Counted from the stretch's first letter, positions 9,110 to 19,702 are shown. The stretch: DNA of 64,000 bases from Eutreptiella sp. 'Long Island Sound 2002' (GCA_964036045.1 OZ038394.1:2521379-2585378); one strand, 5' to 3'. Notes: a model not told the origin generated them from the letters alone. Numbers and translations: made by a program.

Positions 9110-10798
9110 CTAAGGCGCGTTGGCCTTCCAATACGTTTTGTGTTCCTTCACGTGTGGTTGTTGTGTCCATGCACGCACCCATACATCCCACCCCCTCTTT
9201 AACAAACCCCAATCCACATTATCATTTTTTACAACTTCCCTCCACCCTTTCACGAAAACTTGCCTCACCAGTCTACCTCTCCGTCCCCGTACCCCCCCTT
9301 TTACTTTCCTTGCCCCCCCCTTGAAGCTCCTAAACCGAATCTCTGTTTTCAGAGTCTTGTGCCTTTCTTCTGCCTTGAAGGCAGCAAAGGCGCCAAGGGC
9401 ATGCCACTGCTTAGCATACCCAAGCATGTGGTCAACCCAAAGGTGCACCCACAGGGTTTGCCCCAGCTGGCACCTTTTGTGATGCACTGCCATTTGGGGT
9501 AGCACATTTTTTAGGGTGTCAATCTCTTGGGCTCCTAACAGCCCCTCCTTTTTGGCAATGGTTGCACTTTTGTGCAGACAGTCCCACCACGAATCAAAAT
9601 TTTGCGCCCAAGTGTGACCCCCTTCCACGACATGTTGCAAGAGACCTTCATTGTTCAGCCCTACAATGAGGGGACCCCAGGCCTTTGTCGAAACAAATAG
9701 AATTGCTGCGCTGTGTTCACAACGGAGTGACGGTTTGTCACCCGCCTGCCTTGCGATGTCTTGCGGTGCAACACTGTGTGAGGCAACCCTGCAAGGATTT
9801 ACATGGGTCTGCACCCATGTAATAGCGCGTCTCTTCGTGAAGCGATGGTGCTGTACAAGAGCCCTCCAGCATCCATCAAGGCCACTGTGGGTTACACGTG
9901 TGACCCCATGCAATGCATAGTCAGGAGGCCTGTACTTGGGCACAATGCTACGTAGCACCTGCCCGTGCCAGGTCCAGTGTGACAGAATGGGTGCAAGTCC
10001 CTTTCCAAAGTCGCGATCGCAATGTGCCCTGCATTTGCCGCATACCCAGCACACTGGGTCCACACTGGTGCAGTTCCATCTTTTGATGCCTGCCATTGCC
10101 TGTTGTGCAACGACATCTGCAACCAGGAAAATATGGGGTTTTTCCATGTAACCCCCTTGTACCTCATACCTTGTGTTTAGGGCCTCTTGCAACTGCTCAT
10201 CCATTTTGCTAACCCTTGTGAGCGATCGCAGCACAGCACGTTTTTCAAAGCCGTGCAAAATGCACCAGCTACCAAGCGGGTTGCCCGATCCAAGCACTCC
10301 AAGCATAAAATGCTCGAAGTGCCGCTTGTGTAGTTGTGTACCATCCACACATAGGCGTACCCATAGGTCCGGGTACAAATTTCCCTTACGGGCGGCCATC
10401 ATGAGTCCCAGCTTCTCCCTCAAATTTGTACCGGCCCCCAGCAATGTGTGGTCCCCGTCCATTGCATTGTAGTCCACTACTGGTGGTGCACTAAGTTCCT
10501 CCTTCACACGTCTGATTTCATTAAGGGGGCATTTGATCCTGGACGTAGGGATGGAGCACTGGAGGGCCCCCCAGCTTTTGCCCTCTTTGCGGCAATCCCA
10601 CAGGAGGGCCTCGGCATGCCACATCTGGTTTTTGGGCATGGGCCCTTCCGTCGTTTTCAAAATGAGGGTGCCCACGTTTTCGCCAGCTTGCACTTGCCAG
10701 GTTGGGCCAAGAATTTCTGTGACTGCCGTTTGCAGTTCGGCCATCCGTTCCCATCTCTTAGTCCTTCCCAGCTGTTGGTACTCCTTGAACGGGGGCAT
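9110..10798 (-). CDS. Transposase-like protein of E2 (intact)
   Basis: An uninterrupted frame of 562 codons from ATG 10798. An upstream in-frame ATG at 10888 would add 30 residues encoded by poly(C)/poly(T) DNA, so I prefer 10798. Counted from 10888, visible motifs are LCVDGTQLHK (Asp182), FLVADVVAQQ (Asp258), a Cys cluster CWVCGKCRAHC (280-290), DYALHGVTRV, LWVHLWVDHM and KAEERHKTLK (Glu507/508). The last four are shared with the copies at 1-1022 and 44.5-45.9 kb. Two Asp and a late Glu in this spacing suggest an RNase H-like DDE transposase, and the basic C terminus could bind DNA. It is the last gene of E2 in the coding direction, bounded by palindrome clusters. I cannot assign a superfamily; KDZ or another cut-and-paste lineage is possible. 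Confidence 0.65.
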   Translation of the reverse strand: MPPFKEYQQLGRTKRWERMAELQTAVTEILGPTWQVQAGENVGTLILKTTEGPMPKNQMWHAEALLWDCRKEGKSWGALQCSIPTSRIKCPLNEIRRVKEELSAPPVVDYNAMDGDHTLLGAGTNLREKLGLMMAARKGNLYPDLWVRLCVDGTQLHKRHFEHFMLGVLGSGNPLGSWCILHGFEKRAVLRSLTRVSKMDEQLQEALNTRYEVQGGYMEKPHIFLVADVVAQQAMAGIKRWNCTSVDPVCWVCGKCRAHCDRDFGKGLAPILSHWTWHGQVLRSIVPKYRPPDYALHGVTRVTHSGLDGCWRALVQHHRFTKRRAITWVQTHVNPCRVASHSVAPQDIARQAGDKPSLRCEHSAAILFVSTKAWGPLIVGLNNEGLLQHVVEGGHTWAQNFDSWWDCLHKSATIAKKEGLLGAQEIDTLKNVLPQMAVHHKRCQLGQTLWVHLWVDHMLGYAKQWHALGAFAAFKAEERHKTLKTEIRFRSFKGGARKVKGGVRGRRGRLVRQVFVKGWREVVKNDNVDWGLLKRGWDVWVRAWTQQPHVKEHKTYWKANAP

Positions 10799-10889
10799 GT
10801 TCCTTGAGGTGAAAAAAAAAACCCTAGGGAAAGACAACAAGGGGGGGGGGTGCATGGACACAACAAGCTTCACACGTATAGGCAACATG

Positions 10890-11125
10890 CAACACGTACG
10901 TCTGCGCGTACGAGCCGCGTACGCGTTCCATTCTTAATGCGTACGTTCCACAACACCGAATCGTATGTTTCATGAACCCAACGCGTACGCGCCAGAACAG
11001 CGAATCGTACGCGTCATGACCCCAGCGCGTACGCGCCACCACAGCAACGCGTACAATGCAACACCGTAACGCGTACGCACCACGTACGCCAGCGCGTACG
11101 CGCCCCTGCCACAACGCGCGCGTGT
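10890..11125. repeat. ACGCGTACGCGT palindrome cluster 2 (E2)
   Basis: About ten variants of AACGCGTACGCG, roughly 20-30 bp apart, between the transposase-like gene and dioxygenase B. It covers the likely promoter of the former. Confidence 0.75.
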
Positions 11126-11173
11126 TGACGCACACTTCACCCATCAATCATTAGTGCACAATGCATGCACATG

Positions 11174-12293
11174 CTACCCGGCACATAGCCGGAACCCAAG
11201 ACTGCGCAGCAGTACGAGGTCCTCCCAGGACACCTTGCCGAGACCGACCTGGGTAAAAAACACCAGTGCGTAGCGCTCACCACGCCACGGCGCTGGCATG
11301 TGCAAAGCACCACTGCAAAAGACAACCCCATTCCGGGCATCCAATGCCACCCAATCCTCATCCACTCTGTCTTGGCCCTCTGGCCCTGCAACACATGCCA
11401 TTGTGTAGGGACGGGTTCCCTTTGTGGGGAACATGAGCCCCGCCTCTTCCACACAAAACTCCCCACCTGAAAAATCACCAACAGCCACAATGGCACTCAA
11501 GGGCAAGTGGTCCTGGTGCTTGTGCCCTGGCATAGTGCTTGAAGGGGAAATACCATGGTTCACTTGGACGGCAGTCCAAGTGAACCACGATGGCAACCGT
11601 GCGCGCCCGTAGGCGTTGATGGCCCGGCACACCTTCGGGAAGTTGCGTGTTGCAACCGCCACCCGGACATTGCCACGCTGCACCACCCCAAACATCGCGG
11701 AACGCAATCGTACTCCCCACCTGTCCTTGGACTACCACGCCCCCCCATCCAACCCCTCCAACAAACCCCGCCACCCCTGACCACCGAACACGCTTGGCCT
11801 GCTTGAGCTGCCCTCCCTGCACACCCCATGTCTGCACGTAACTGTGGCTGTCACCTTTGATCTGGTACAAAGTCCCCCCAATAAAAACTGCTGCAGGGTC
11901 CCTGCCAACGGCATGGCCCTTCATCCACATGGGAAAGCGGACCATCATGGGCTCAAGCCATGAGACCACACCACTGTCTTCCTTTACCTTTGCCTACAAC
12001 GTAACCTGATCAAAAAAACTATACTTGGCAACATCCCCAACATGGACGTTGTCCACCACATCCTCCTTACTCACCTGCACCAGCTGCCCTGCAATTGTCC
12101 CTATCGACTCAGGGTCCGGGGCAACCAAGGGAGCGCCTGGGGGGCTCTGAAGAAGCCCCTTCGGCTTCAGCGCCTTCCGGCCCGCATCCGGAGGCGTCGG
12201 GTGCACTTTTGCTTCAGAGGGCCAAGGGCGCCGCTCCTTGTACTTGAAGGGGGTGACGTTCAACTGCAAGAGGCAAGCGTAGAGACACGTCAA
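11174..12293 (-). pseudogene. 2OG-Fe(II) dioxygenase-like gene B of E2
   Basis: The N-terminal frame from 12293 crosses one TAG (at about 11996) into a stretch ending near 11650, then shifts to the frame ending at 11174. The last part has the hallmarks of a double-stranded beta-helix dioxygenase. FTWTAVQVNH precedes an HxD metal motif (KHQDHLPLS), followed by IVAVGDFSGGEF. A distal His (ALHMPAPWRG) is followed by an Arg and a beta strand (ERYALVFF), where the family binds 2-oxoglutarate. This GDxxGGE arrangement resembles algal and fungal hydroxylase-like proteins, some of which act on DNA or RNA bases; the substrate here is unknown. No ATG is seen at the 5' end (12291-12293 is TTG). A 13-bp-arm hairpin at 11557-11586 lies in the coding part. 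The gene is probably dead in this copy. Confidence 0.65.
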
Positions 12294-12302
12294 TTATGAA
12301 AC

Positions 12303-12545
12303 AACACGTGCGGGCAGCGCACGCAAGACGTACGCGTTGGTACATTAGCGCGTACGATCTACTTGGGCAACACGTACGTGCTGGTACGTCAACGCGTACG
12401 AGGCGATCGGGCAACGCGTACGTGTTGCTACCCCAACACGTACGATCTGTGTGGCCTACGCGTACGTGTTGGCAGGTCAACACGTACGCACCAAAAACGT
12501 AACGCGTACGAGGCACTTGCACAACACGTACGCGGTGCGTACGTG
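12303..12545. repeat. ACGCGTACGCGT palindrome cluster 3 (E2)
   Basis: Ten or so ACGCGTACG motifs at irregular spacing between dioxygenases A and B. Confidence 0.75.
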
Positions 12546-14623
12546 CCACATGCGCAAGAAATGCATACCTCCCCATAATTATCACAATGGTCCATGCACC
12601 CACATGAGTACGCCATTCCGCCCGTCGCCGTCGGCCGCTGCACCACCCAGTTCTGCTCCACCGCCTCCGCAACACTAGCGGGCGCCACATGCAGGGCATG
12701 CCCCATGGCTGCCCACTCCATCCATTCCGGCCCATCCTCATCCCGCCTCAACACGTAACCACACGTGGCAAACGTGAACACCAACGAACCTTTCTCAACC
12801 GTAAACCGTGTCCCGCCGTCAAAACTTGCCTTTGGGAGGTACCAACGGTGAAACCGGGCCAAGGGACATCGTGGCTCCTAGGGGCCGGGGGGGCACTTAA
12901 AAAAGAAAGTTGCACCTTGCACACCATGGCCCAAAATCACAACGTCACCACAATAGGGGATAGCTTGCCGTCGCCGAACAAGCAACGGAGCCGAAAAATG
13001 GGTAAAAGATTCCCAAGGGATAGCAACACCTTTGGCACCTTTCAGAAATTGAACCATAGGAGGAAGGGCATACAATTGGCGAGCAAGATGCACCTTTGAC
13101 ATGGTGGCAGCATGCTCCAAAGGGACAAACGGGATGAACAAAGTGTAGCGCCCCTTCTCCCCACCACCCGCCCCGCGATGAAAGGTGCAACCTTTTAAAA
13201 GAAGGATGTCACCCAATTCCATGGAACACACATCTCAACGATTGGACTCATGTTGCCCAACCTGATGTGAACCCACTCCAACTTGCAAAGCACACTCGGG
13301 AGGAACATTGTCCAAGGGAATAAAGACTTGGATGCAATCCTTCATCCAAGGTGGACCCATAAGGTTGTGATCCGAATGGACCAACTGATACCCATCCCAT
13401 GGGGCGCATGGGGTACAATGTAGCAATTTCATATCCACGGGTTTCAACGCACTCCACTCAACACCCTCAATGCGCGTCACCGCACCCAACACTTGCATGC
13501 GCAACTCCTCGGGCAACCATTTCGACGACCGTTTTGTTTGCTTCCGAATCACGTTGGCACTTGCATAAGTGTCATCTTCCAACGTAATCACCTCCCAATC
13601 ACGGGGGGCAATGTCAACGTTTAAAATGGCTTCGCCAATAACAGCATCAAACGAATGCCGTTCAATGAAATAACCGGCATGTGCAAACCCATGCACATTT
13701 TCAACGGGTGCGTCCGGAAGCAATTGGTTTGAGGGCAAGGGCATATCACAAAAAAATGGTGTGGGTGCACCGTAACCCAATGCAAAAACTTCTGCTGCGG
13801 TTGCATACACATACGGCGTTGAGCAATCGGGGTGGTAATTTACCGAAAGGGGTGGGGGCACGCATTGAATGGGGCCATGCTCATTCCATTCATCCGATGC
13901 ACAACCCATGTACCGCACAAAGGAGTCCGTGCGACAAATGCTATCCACCTCACTGGCAACGGGATTGGGGAAAAGGGTACCATCATTGAGCACCGCATAT
14001 TTGTGGGTAAGGGTCTTGGCAACTCTCTTACGCAAGGACGCATTCATAGTTGTGAAAAGTGCGTCACGCTCACCAACACTCAAACTAATGGAAACCATGA
14101 GCAAACGCTCACCCACAAACTCATACAAAGCAGCAGGGAGAAGGGTGTGGGGCATTGCATCAGCATTGGGCCATGCAAGAACGGAACGACTATCAACAAC
14201 AGCAATAACACCTAGTGCTTGCGCATTCACATCCAAAAGCAAAAGATCTTGCCATGAACTTGGCAATTCCGGGAGACCCTTAATGTCTTCCTCACCCAAC
14301 GCTAAACGAACAACAACAACACCATGAACACCGTGAGCAAGATCTCCTGCCTCACGAGTGTCCGTGAACCAACGCTCCACCGATTCATCCTCCTCCAACA
14401 ACCCAACCTCCAAGGCCCGCTTCACAATCTCCGCGGGCCTATTGCCTTCGGCCACCACCTCATCCTCCTCCTCCACCTCCTCCTCCAAATCCACGTCTCC
14501 CTCCACCACGTCTTGACCCACACTTGTCCTTGGCGCCCTCTTTGCCACGGCCCCGGCGTCGGCGGCAGGCATGGAGACCTTCCTCGCCACCTTCTTCTTC
14601 GCCGGTTTTTTCTTGCCGGGCAT
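12428..14623 (-). pseudogene. Phytanoyl-CoA-dioxygenase-like (2OG-Fe) gene A of E2
   Basis: One frame runs from ATG 14623 to about 12428 with only two in-frame stops (TGA at 13235, TAG at 12878). The N terminus MPGKKKPAKKKVARK looks like a nuclear localisation signal, followed by an acidic stretch. HSD at residues 416-418 is the HxD iron site. Then come IQVFIPLDN and ALQVGVGSHQ, the PhyH-type pattern, and after the TGA, GDILLLKGCTFHRGAG with the distal His and GRYTLFIPF with the 2OG-binding Arg. The TGA follows CGT and could come from CGA by CpG deamination. The last 40 codons run into cluster 3, so the true C terminus is uncertain. The substrate is unknown; nuclear targeting and the transposon setting favour DNA or chromatin. 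Confidence 0.7.
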
Positions 14624-14727
14624 GTGTGCGGAAAAGCACTAAGGAAAGGAAAACAGACATGAAGCAAAGTAAAAGTTTTTCTTTGTCACGTCAAAAGGAG
14701 CACAATTCAACCGCCAGTACTGCAGAC

Positions 14728-14932
14728 AGCGTACGGGCACCATAGGCAGCGCGCACGCGTTGCGATCTGAGTGCGTACGCGCTAAAATACCAACGCGCAC
14801 GCGCCAAAATACCAGCGCGTACGCACTCAGAACACAACGCGTACACACTCAGATCGCAACGCGTACGCGCTGGTTCGCTGGTTCATGCGCGTTACAAAAT
14901 CAGTGCGTACGATAACGCGTACGCATACATGT
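14728..14932. repeat. ACGCGTACGCGT palindrome cluster 4 (E2, right subterminal)
   Basis: About eight motifs (ACGCGTACGCGC, ATACCAACGCGCACGCG and variants), the last one 14 bp from the right TIR. It mirrors cluster 1. Confidence 0.8.
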
Positions 14933-14945
14933 GAACAAAATGAGG

Positions 14946-14964
14946 CAGATCTTAGCAGTTACAA
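14946..14964 (-). repeat. E2 right TIR
   Basis: Exact inverse of 7971-7989. Confidence 0.85.
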
Positions 14965-15500
14965 CGAAGCTTGTATGGGCCAGGGTGCCAAAGATGGCTC
15001 CATGCGTGGCCCTTGTTGCCCCAAGGAGTAGATCAGAATTATTGTACACTATTATTAATAATGTACACTCGGATCCAAAGGACAAATCAAAACAAACTAA
15101 CATTATACTATATTATTATAAACGCTAATCAAAGGTGTCCACTCGAAACTAGCCTGTATAGTGTATGTACAGTGGAGGCGTTTTTCCTCATGCCGGTGGT
15201 AGGGTTTCTTATCACGTCATCCAACATTTCACATGCGGTACTTTCTTTTGCCTTGCCTCTCCTCCATGTGTCAACTGGAACCTGCACCGGTCGCCGGGTG
15301 GTTTGCACAAGTGTCCCAACTAACGTCGGTCTGATTCCCCCGTTTTTCAGCCAAATAAAACGGGCTATAATATCCCGTTTTTAGGAAAAACGGGCTATTA
15401 ACCCGTTTTCCTCAATGAAAACGGGCTGTAAAAGGTGCTTCGCTCCGGGGGCGCCGAGTTTTCAGGCCGATAAATGTTAGATGGGAACGATTATGTAATC
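14965..15500 (+). pseudogene. PHD-finger element (copy f), right half
   Basis: The gene resumes with EAC, then GAKDGSMRGPCCPKE and TAG at 15029. The 3' UTR (ATTGTACACTATTATTAATAAT onwards) is nearly identical to 28950-29340 (+) and 26150-26500 (-). The element ends in AAAACGGG(C/T)TATTAACCCG palindromes at 15340-15430. A GATAAATGTTAGATGGG fragment at 15471 belongs to the copy-d repeat family. Confidence 0.7.
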
Positions 15501-15588
15501 AAATTTTAGTTTCCGACGTGGTTTATTATATTTGGGTTCCGACAAGACGAACCCCACTTCAGGAGCTCCAAGATACCCGTAAGCTCTC

Positions 15589-16211
15589 TCTGAGAGCCGG
15601 TTGTGAGGTTTCTTGCTTGGTTTGGAATGATGTTATTTGTCAATGTACGCTAAGAACATGTTCCCTAAAGGACAAGCACCGTGTGTTCATGCTGTTTCCT
15701 GGGAAAGTCTTAGTTGCAAACTAATTTTGTTCATTTCTTGAATTTCATGAATTTGCCGAACCCCGCCCATGTGGCGGGGGTCTTGCACAGCCCTCATTCG
15801 GACCGGCTCGCACAGGTGCAAATGCCGGCCCTCACTCGGACGGTGCAAGTTTCTTTTGTCTTTTGTCTTTTGCTTTTTATGTCCGCTATCGGTCTCACAA
15901 TTTCTTTGCAAAGAAATGCTATCGCCAACCCTCCTGGCGATAGCATTTCTTTGCAAAGAAACGCCAAGGGGTAGCATTTCTTCGCAAAGAAATGTTAGGC
16001 GATAGCATTTCTTCGCAAAGAAATGTTAGTGTGCATTTTATTCCCTCTGTGTTCACTAGAATAGCACAACAATGTCCAAGAGGTTGACTTTCAAATCTGT
16101 TGCACGACGGGTGGTGTTCACCAAACTTGCAAATACAGATGAGATTACTTTGCATGATGCCGCAAAGCATGTTGGTGTGCAGCCTAGGACGCTAAATGTA
16201 TATCACCAAAC
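15589..16211 (+). repeat. Long direct repeat, copy 1
   Basis: About 620 bp nearly identical to 23741-24357, with a few substitutions and small indels. It includes DNA upstream of the PHD element and the 5' part of that element. The two copies flank the DIRS-like retrotransposon. Confidence 0.8.
15878..16211 (+). pseudogene. HTH+PHD element (copy a), 5' part only
   Basis: It has the same left end as copy b (TATGTCCGCTATCGG), TTTCTTTGCAAAGAAA palindromes, then ATG 16072 and about 46 codons (MSKRLTFKSIARRVVF..., then the DAAKHVGVQPRTLNVYH helix-turn-helix-like segment). It is cut after CACCAAAC, where the DIRS-like element begins. The 3' remainder is not found on the far side of that element. 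Confidence 0.75.
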
Positions 16212-16277
16212 TCGTGTTTTGAGCTTGCTCAAAACGCTAGTTTAACTTAATACATCTACATTAGGCATTTGTCCGTT
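16208..16277 (+). repeat. Retrotransposon terminal direct repeat, left
   Basis: AAACTCG then GTTTTGAGCTTGCTCAAAAC (a short palindrome), then GCTAGTTTAACTTAATAC. Identical or nearly so to 23315-23384. Confidence 0.8.
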
Positions 16278-16292
16278 CGTTTCTCATTTGCC

Positions 16293-16970
16293 ATGTCCGG
16301 TCTCCATGGAAGCAGTGGTATGCAAGAGGATATCGTTGTGGTTTCGGATGATTCGGCGGTGGGTTCCGACACGGCAAAGGAGTTAGCCGAACTGAAAATG
16401 ATGTTGCGCAAGCAAGATGCCGAAATGGAGAAGTTGCGAACACAATTGGCGGCGACGGAAATTGAGAAGCGCAAAGAGGAAGTGGTCCCGGATTTGAGTT
16501 GGGAAGAAATTGAGCGATTTCTGAAAAAGGAGCGCGTGACGGTTTGGATGAAAGACATGTCTTAGGTCTTAAAAAATTACGTTGCTGCGGTGCCGAATCC
16601 AAGTAGACCTACCGACGTGGGGGGCAGATAGGGACAACAATTGAGTTTGGGCGATGCGTTGGCTTACAGGGTTTGGAAAGTTTTGAACGTTGCACATTCT
16701 GCTTATGTCAAAAGGTATTCTCATGGTGAGAAGTCAGGACCAAAAGGGGCATCGGAGACCTTTGAGCAGGCTATGGCGGCGGGCGGAGATTCGTGGCGTT
16801 ACAAGAGCATTCAATTCAAGCGCAAGGATGGCGCGGCCTATTGGTTATCCAAGGCCGGAGATTGGATTCCCGTAGACGCGTCGCTGAGTGAGGATTGCCG
16901 GAGGTGTGCTGCTGCCGGGAAAACGGAGAACTTGCGCCATTGGTGTTTCAGGTGCCCACTTTGGTCATGA
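16293..16970 (+). pseudogene. Gag-like region with coiled coil and Cys/His motif
   Basis: From ATG 16293 the frame gives a predicted coiled coil (LAELKMMLRKQDAEMEKLR), crosses TAG stops at 16563 and about 16628, and ends with CRRCAAAGKTENLRHWCFRC, a zinc-knuckle-like motif. The frame is the same as that of the downstream recombinase; several in-frame stops (TGA, TGA, TAG) separate them but no frameshift. This suggests an original Gag-recombinase continuous ORF. Confidence 0.55.
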
Positions 16971-17240
16971 AAGAACAACCCGTGGCGGTACCGGGACGCC
17001 GTCACGGGAATACCAGCGCCAGGAAAAGAGAGGCCGACGTTCCGGTGGTTGGCGATGGAGTTTGACTCGCACTGACGCAAGGAGAAACCCACTACGCCGG
17101 TGGGTATTGCAATTCGGAGCTGGAAGGCATCCACAGCGGCAGGGTATGCAACTCATCTTCGGGGATTGGCGGATGTCGAGGATGAATTGGGGGAAGAAGG
17201 ATGGTTACCCGAAATTTTGTAGCGGCGACTTGCGAGACAT

Positions 17241-18656
17241 GTGCAACACGGAGGCAGTGCGAGTGCAGCCAGAGGCATTATATCAGCGGTCCGTGCATGC
17301 GAGGATTTGCAGTGGGTTGCAGGAGTGGTGCAGCCGATCCTTTGGAGATTGGCTAAGGCAGGAGCGCAGTCTGGTGCCCAAGAGTATGCTAGTCCTGTTA
17401 TGCTACGGCACTTGGTTGAGGCAGCGAAGTCAGCAGACGATAGGGCGGTGGTGGCTATGGCATTGGTTTCGTATGTGTGTTTTTTGCGAGTGGCGGAGGC
17501 AGCTAGTGTTCGTGCTGGGGATGTCCGTGACAGTTGCTACGTGGTTTTCTGGAATAGTAAAACTGGGGATGAAGGATGGCAGCGGAGACTTGTGCCGGAG
17601 TGGCTGCGGCCTTATGTGGAGTGGCTTCTCGAATGGGCCGAGGACAGAGGGCTGGCCCGGGATGATCTCTTGTTCCCTGCAGGGGCAGCTCAATTGGAAA
17701 GGTCGCTGGCGGACCTGGTGCGCGGAACGGCTTGGACTCGTCAGAGGTGGCACTGCTTCCGCAGAGGCGGTGCAGCGGCTTGCTGGAAAAGGAGTCCGGT
17801 ATTACCGCATTTTAAGTGGTGGGGCCGGTGGGCAGCCACGGCCACGGCAATGGCTTATGCCCTGGGGTATCGGGATGAGGATGTTGTCGCCCCACCTTGC
17901 TTGCCGCAGGTTTGGAGTACGGAGCCGAGATCCCTGTTTGTGGAGCCCCAAAAAGTGTGCGGTGACATCATGTACGAGGGTCAACGACGCGACAAGAACA
18001 AGCCGGTTTGGGGACGTGGAGAAAGAAGGAGGGCAGCACCCAGCATGTTCAAGGGAAAGAGGTATGCCGGCGAACCACGGTCTGACGCGGCGGACCTGGG
18101 CAGCTCATCGGACGATTCCGACTCTGGGGTTTCGGCGGACGAAGGTGTTGTGCAGTGTCTAGGTGTCCGACAACCTCCAGGAGTTGTTCAAACGGCAGCG
18201 GGAAAGAGAGGCTCCGGGCGAGGCGGCGGTGCACGGGCCAGAAGTGTGGGTGACGGTGCCCAGCAGGGTACCGGTGCAGACCCCCGGCGTGCAGGGCAAC
18301 AAGCGGAACAATCCGGTGCAGGGTCAAGCAACCCGTCGACAAGAGGTGGTGGAGAGTTCAAGTTCACGGCGCCACCTTCGGCCAAGCCCAGGGCCGGGGA
18401 AGTCCGGGATCCATGGCGCTCTGCGCACGCTGCTCAAGGAGTCCCAGGAGCCAGGAAGAGACCGCTGGCTGGCCGAGCTGTATCAATGCTACCAAGGAGG
18501 ACGCGTGGCGAGGCGTTGGAGGTGGCGCAAAATTCTGGACGGGGAGCCGGTGCCCGAAGGGTGGAGAGACCTCAGCGGCGAGACCGGACGAGCGATGGCG
18601 AATCGGGATCCCAACGCAAACGATCCAGGACTCTACCCCGTGGCCCCGTCAAGTGA
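17241..18656 (+). pseudogene. Tyrosine recombinase of DIRS-like element
   Basis: The recombinase domain shows FLRVAEAASVRAGDV (first catalytic Arg), then WHCFRRGGAAAC (His-x-x-Arg), GRWAATAT (the GRW second-His/Trp region) and a Tyr in MAYALGY as candidate nucleophile. About 200 residues of Ser/Pro/Arg-rich tail follow to the stop at 18656, overlapping the RT frame by about 490 bp. It joins circular cDNA to the genome in this class. The frame is open from 17223 but lacks its own start; coding upstream is broken. Confidence 0.75.
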
Positions 18657-19371
18657 CAGCGGAGTACGCGCTGTTTTGGGTGATGAGGGAGCGGGGTCCG
18701 AGATGAAGGTTTCGGGTGTCCTGGAGGGTGTTGTTGGCCTCGGTCCGGGGCTACATTATAAGGGAGGCGTTTTCGTCACTATAATGGCCGAGCTAACTCG
18801 GCATTTTGTTTGGATGGCTGTGAAGCTGGTTTGTGCGGAAGCTCTTCTAGTGCACAGGCTCTGGATTTTTTTGCTTAGATTGACTAGTGTGTGTGAGGAC
18901 TTTAGGCTTGATGAGCCGATGGCTGTATGTCTCATGGCTGTGCGTTGTCTTTCACCGGAGGCTTGGAACTCCTTGAATCATCCTTCTACCTCCCCCAAGC
19001 CCAAACTGGCTAGGGTTACACCTGAGATTTTGGCGGCAGGCATAGGGGAGGTCGGGTGTTGCCAGATGACAGAGAGGGAGTGGGACGAGATAGTGCCCCC
19101 GAGATTTCTGCGGTTCATGGAGTTTTTTGATTTGCGTGAGATGCCCAAGGGTAACGGTAGGGTGAGGAAGCGAGTCCTGGGTATGACCGATGCGATTCGC
19201 AGGACGGGTGTGTTACACGACGAGGACTCCTCGATGACCCCAACGTGCTTCCCTTTCGTTATACCAAAAAATTCTGTGCGTGTGTTCCTTGATCATGAGT
19301 TGTGTAGGTATACACGAAGGCTTGCCTCTGAAGCCCCCAAAGTTCTCTTTGGCGTCGTGGGAGTTGATAGT
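18163..19371 (+). pseudogene. Reverse transcriptase, N-terminal part
   Basis: An open frame with FLRFMEFFDLREMPKGNGRV and TCFPFVIPKNSVRVFLDHEL, the first RT motifs (PFVIPK, R-x-F). A frameshift at about 19340 is needed to reach PPKFSLASWELIV, the next RT segment. The frame is then cut by the nested element at 19372. The first codon of the open frame is GTG, so the start is unclear; it overlaps the recombinase tail. Confidence 0.65.
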
Positions 19372-19552
19372 GGGATGCAGCGTTCTAGGGCGTGGTGCGG
19401 AACCCCCCCAATTTTGGGTGTTGTTAATATGGTTGGAACCCAGAATTTCACATGTTACATGGGTGCACTATGATGCAACAATGTGCCTTGCATGTTTCGT
19501 TTGCTCCATATCCCCCGTTTTGCACTTTTTTGCGATTTGATCTTTTTGTGCT

Positions 19553-19702
19553 CTAACTAGTTAGAACGGGGTTAGAACGGGGTTAGAGCACTAGTTATCG
19601 CGGGGGTTATCGCGCGATAACCTAGTTATCGCGGGGGTTATCGCGGGGGTTATCGCGCGATAACTAGTTATCGCGTGGGTTATCGCGTGTGTTATCGCGC
19701 TT
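19553..19702. repeat. TTATCGCGCGATAA palindrome cluster, left
   Basis: About ten TTATCGCG half-sites, two full TTATCGCGCGATAA palindromes, CTAACTAGTTAG and two GGGGTTAGA words, just upstream of the dioxygenase ATG. Confidence 0.8.

Larger units (their letters stand above)
7971..14964 (-). mobile_element. E2: complete 7-kb TIR transposon carrying two dioxygenase genes
   Basis: The ends are perfect 19-bp inverted repeats (TTGTAACTGCTAAGATCTG at 7971-7989, inverse at 14946-14964). Similarity continues inward into GTTCACAT and the first palindrome. Comparison with the uninterrupted homologue at 28.88 kb (CCTACCATGAAGC) places the insertion at one point and suggests a 2-bp AT target duplication, the right copy now AC. 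In the coding direction (minus) the order is dioxygenase A, dioxygenase B, transposase-like gene, with palindrome clusters at 7990-8435, 10890-11125, 12303-12545 and 14728-14932. Two tRNA-like SINEs sit inside at 8.4-9.0 kb. Confidence 0.85.

Noticed and set aside
12303-12545. CRISPR-like array of short repeats with spacers
   Set aside because: The motif is palindromic and variable, spacing is irregular, and four such clusters mark the ends and gene gaps of a eukaryotic transposon. No cas genes.
16888-18162. 424-codon ORF as the recombinase
   Set aside because: Trp/Arg-rich and without motifs; the recombinase catalytic motifs are in the overlapping frame ending at 18656.
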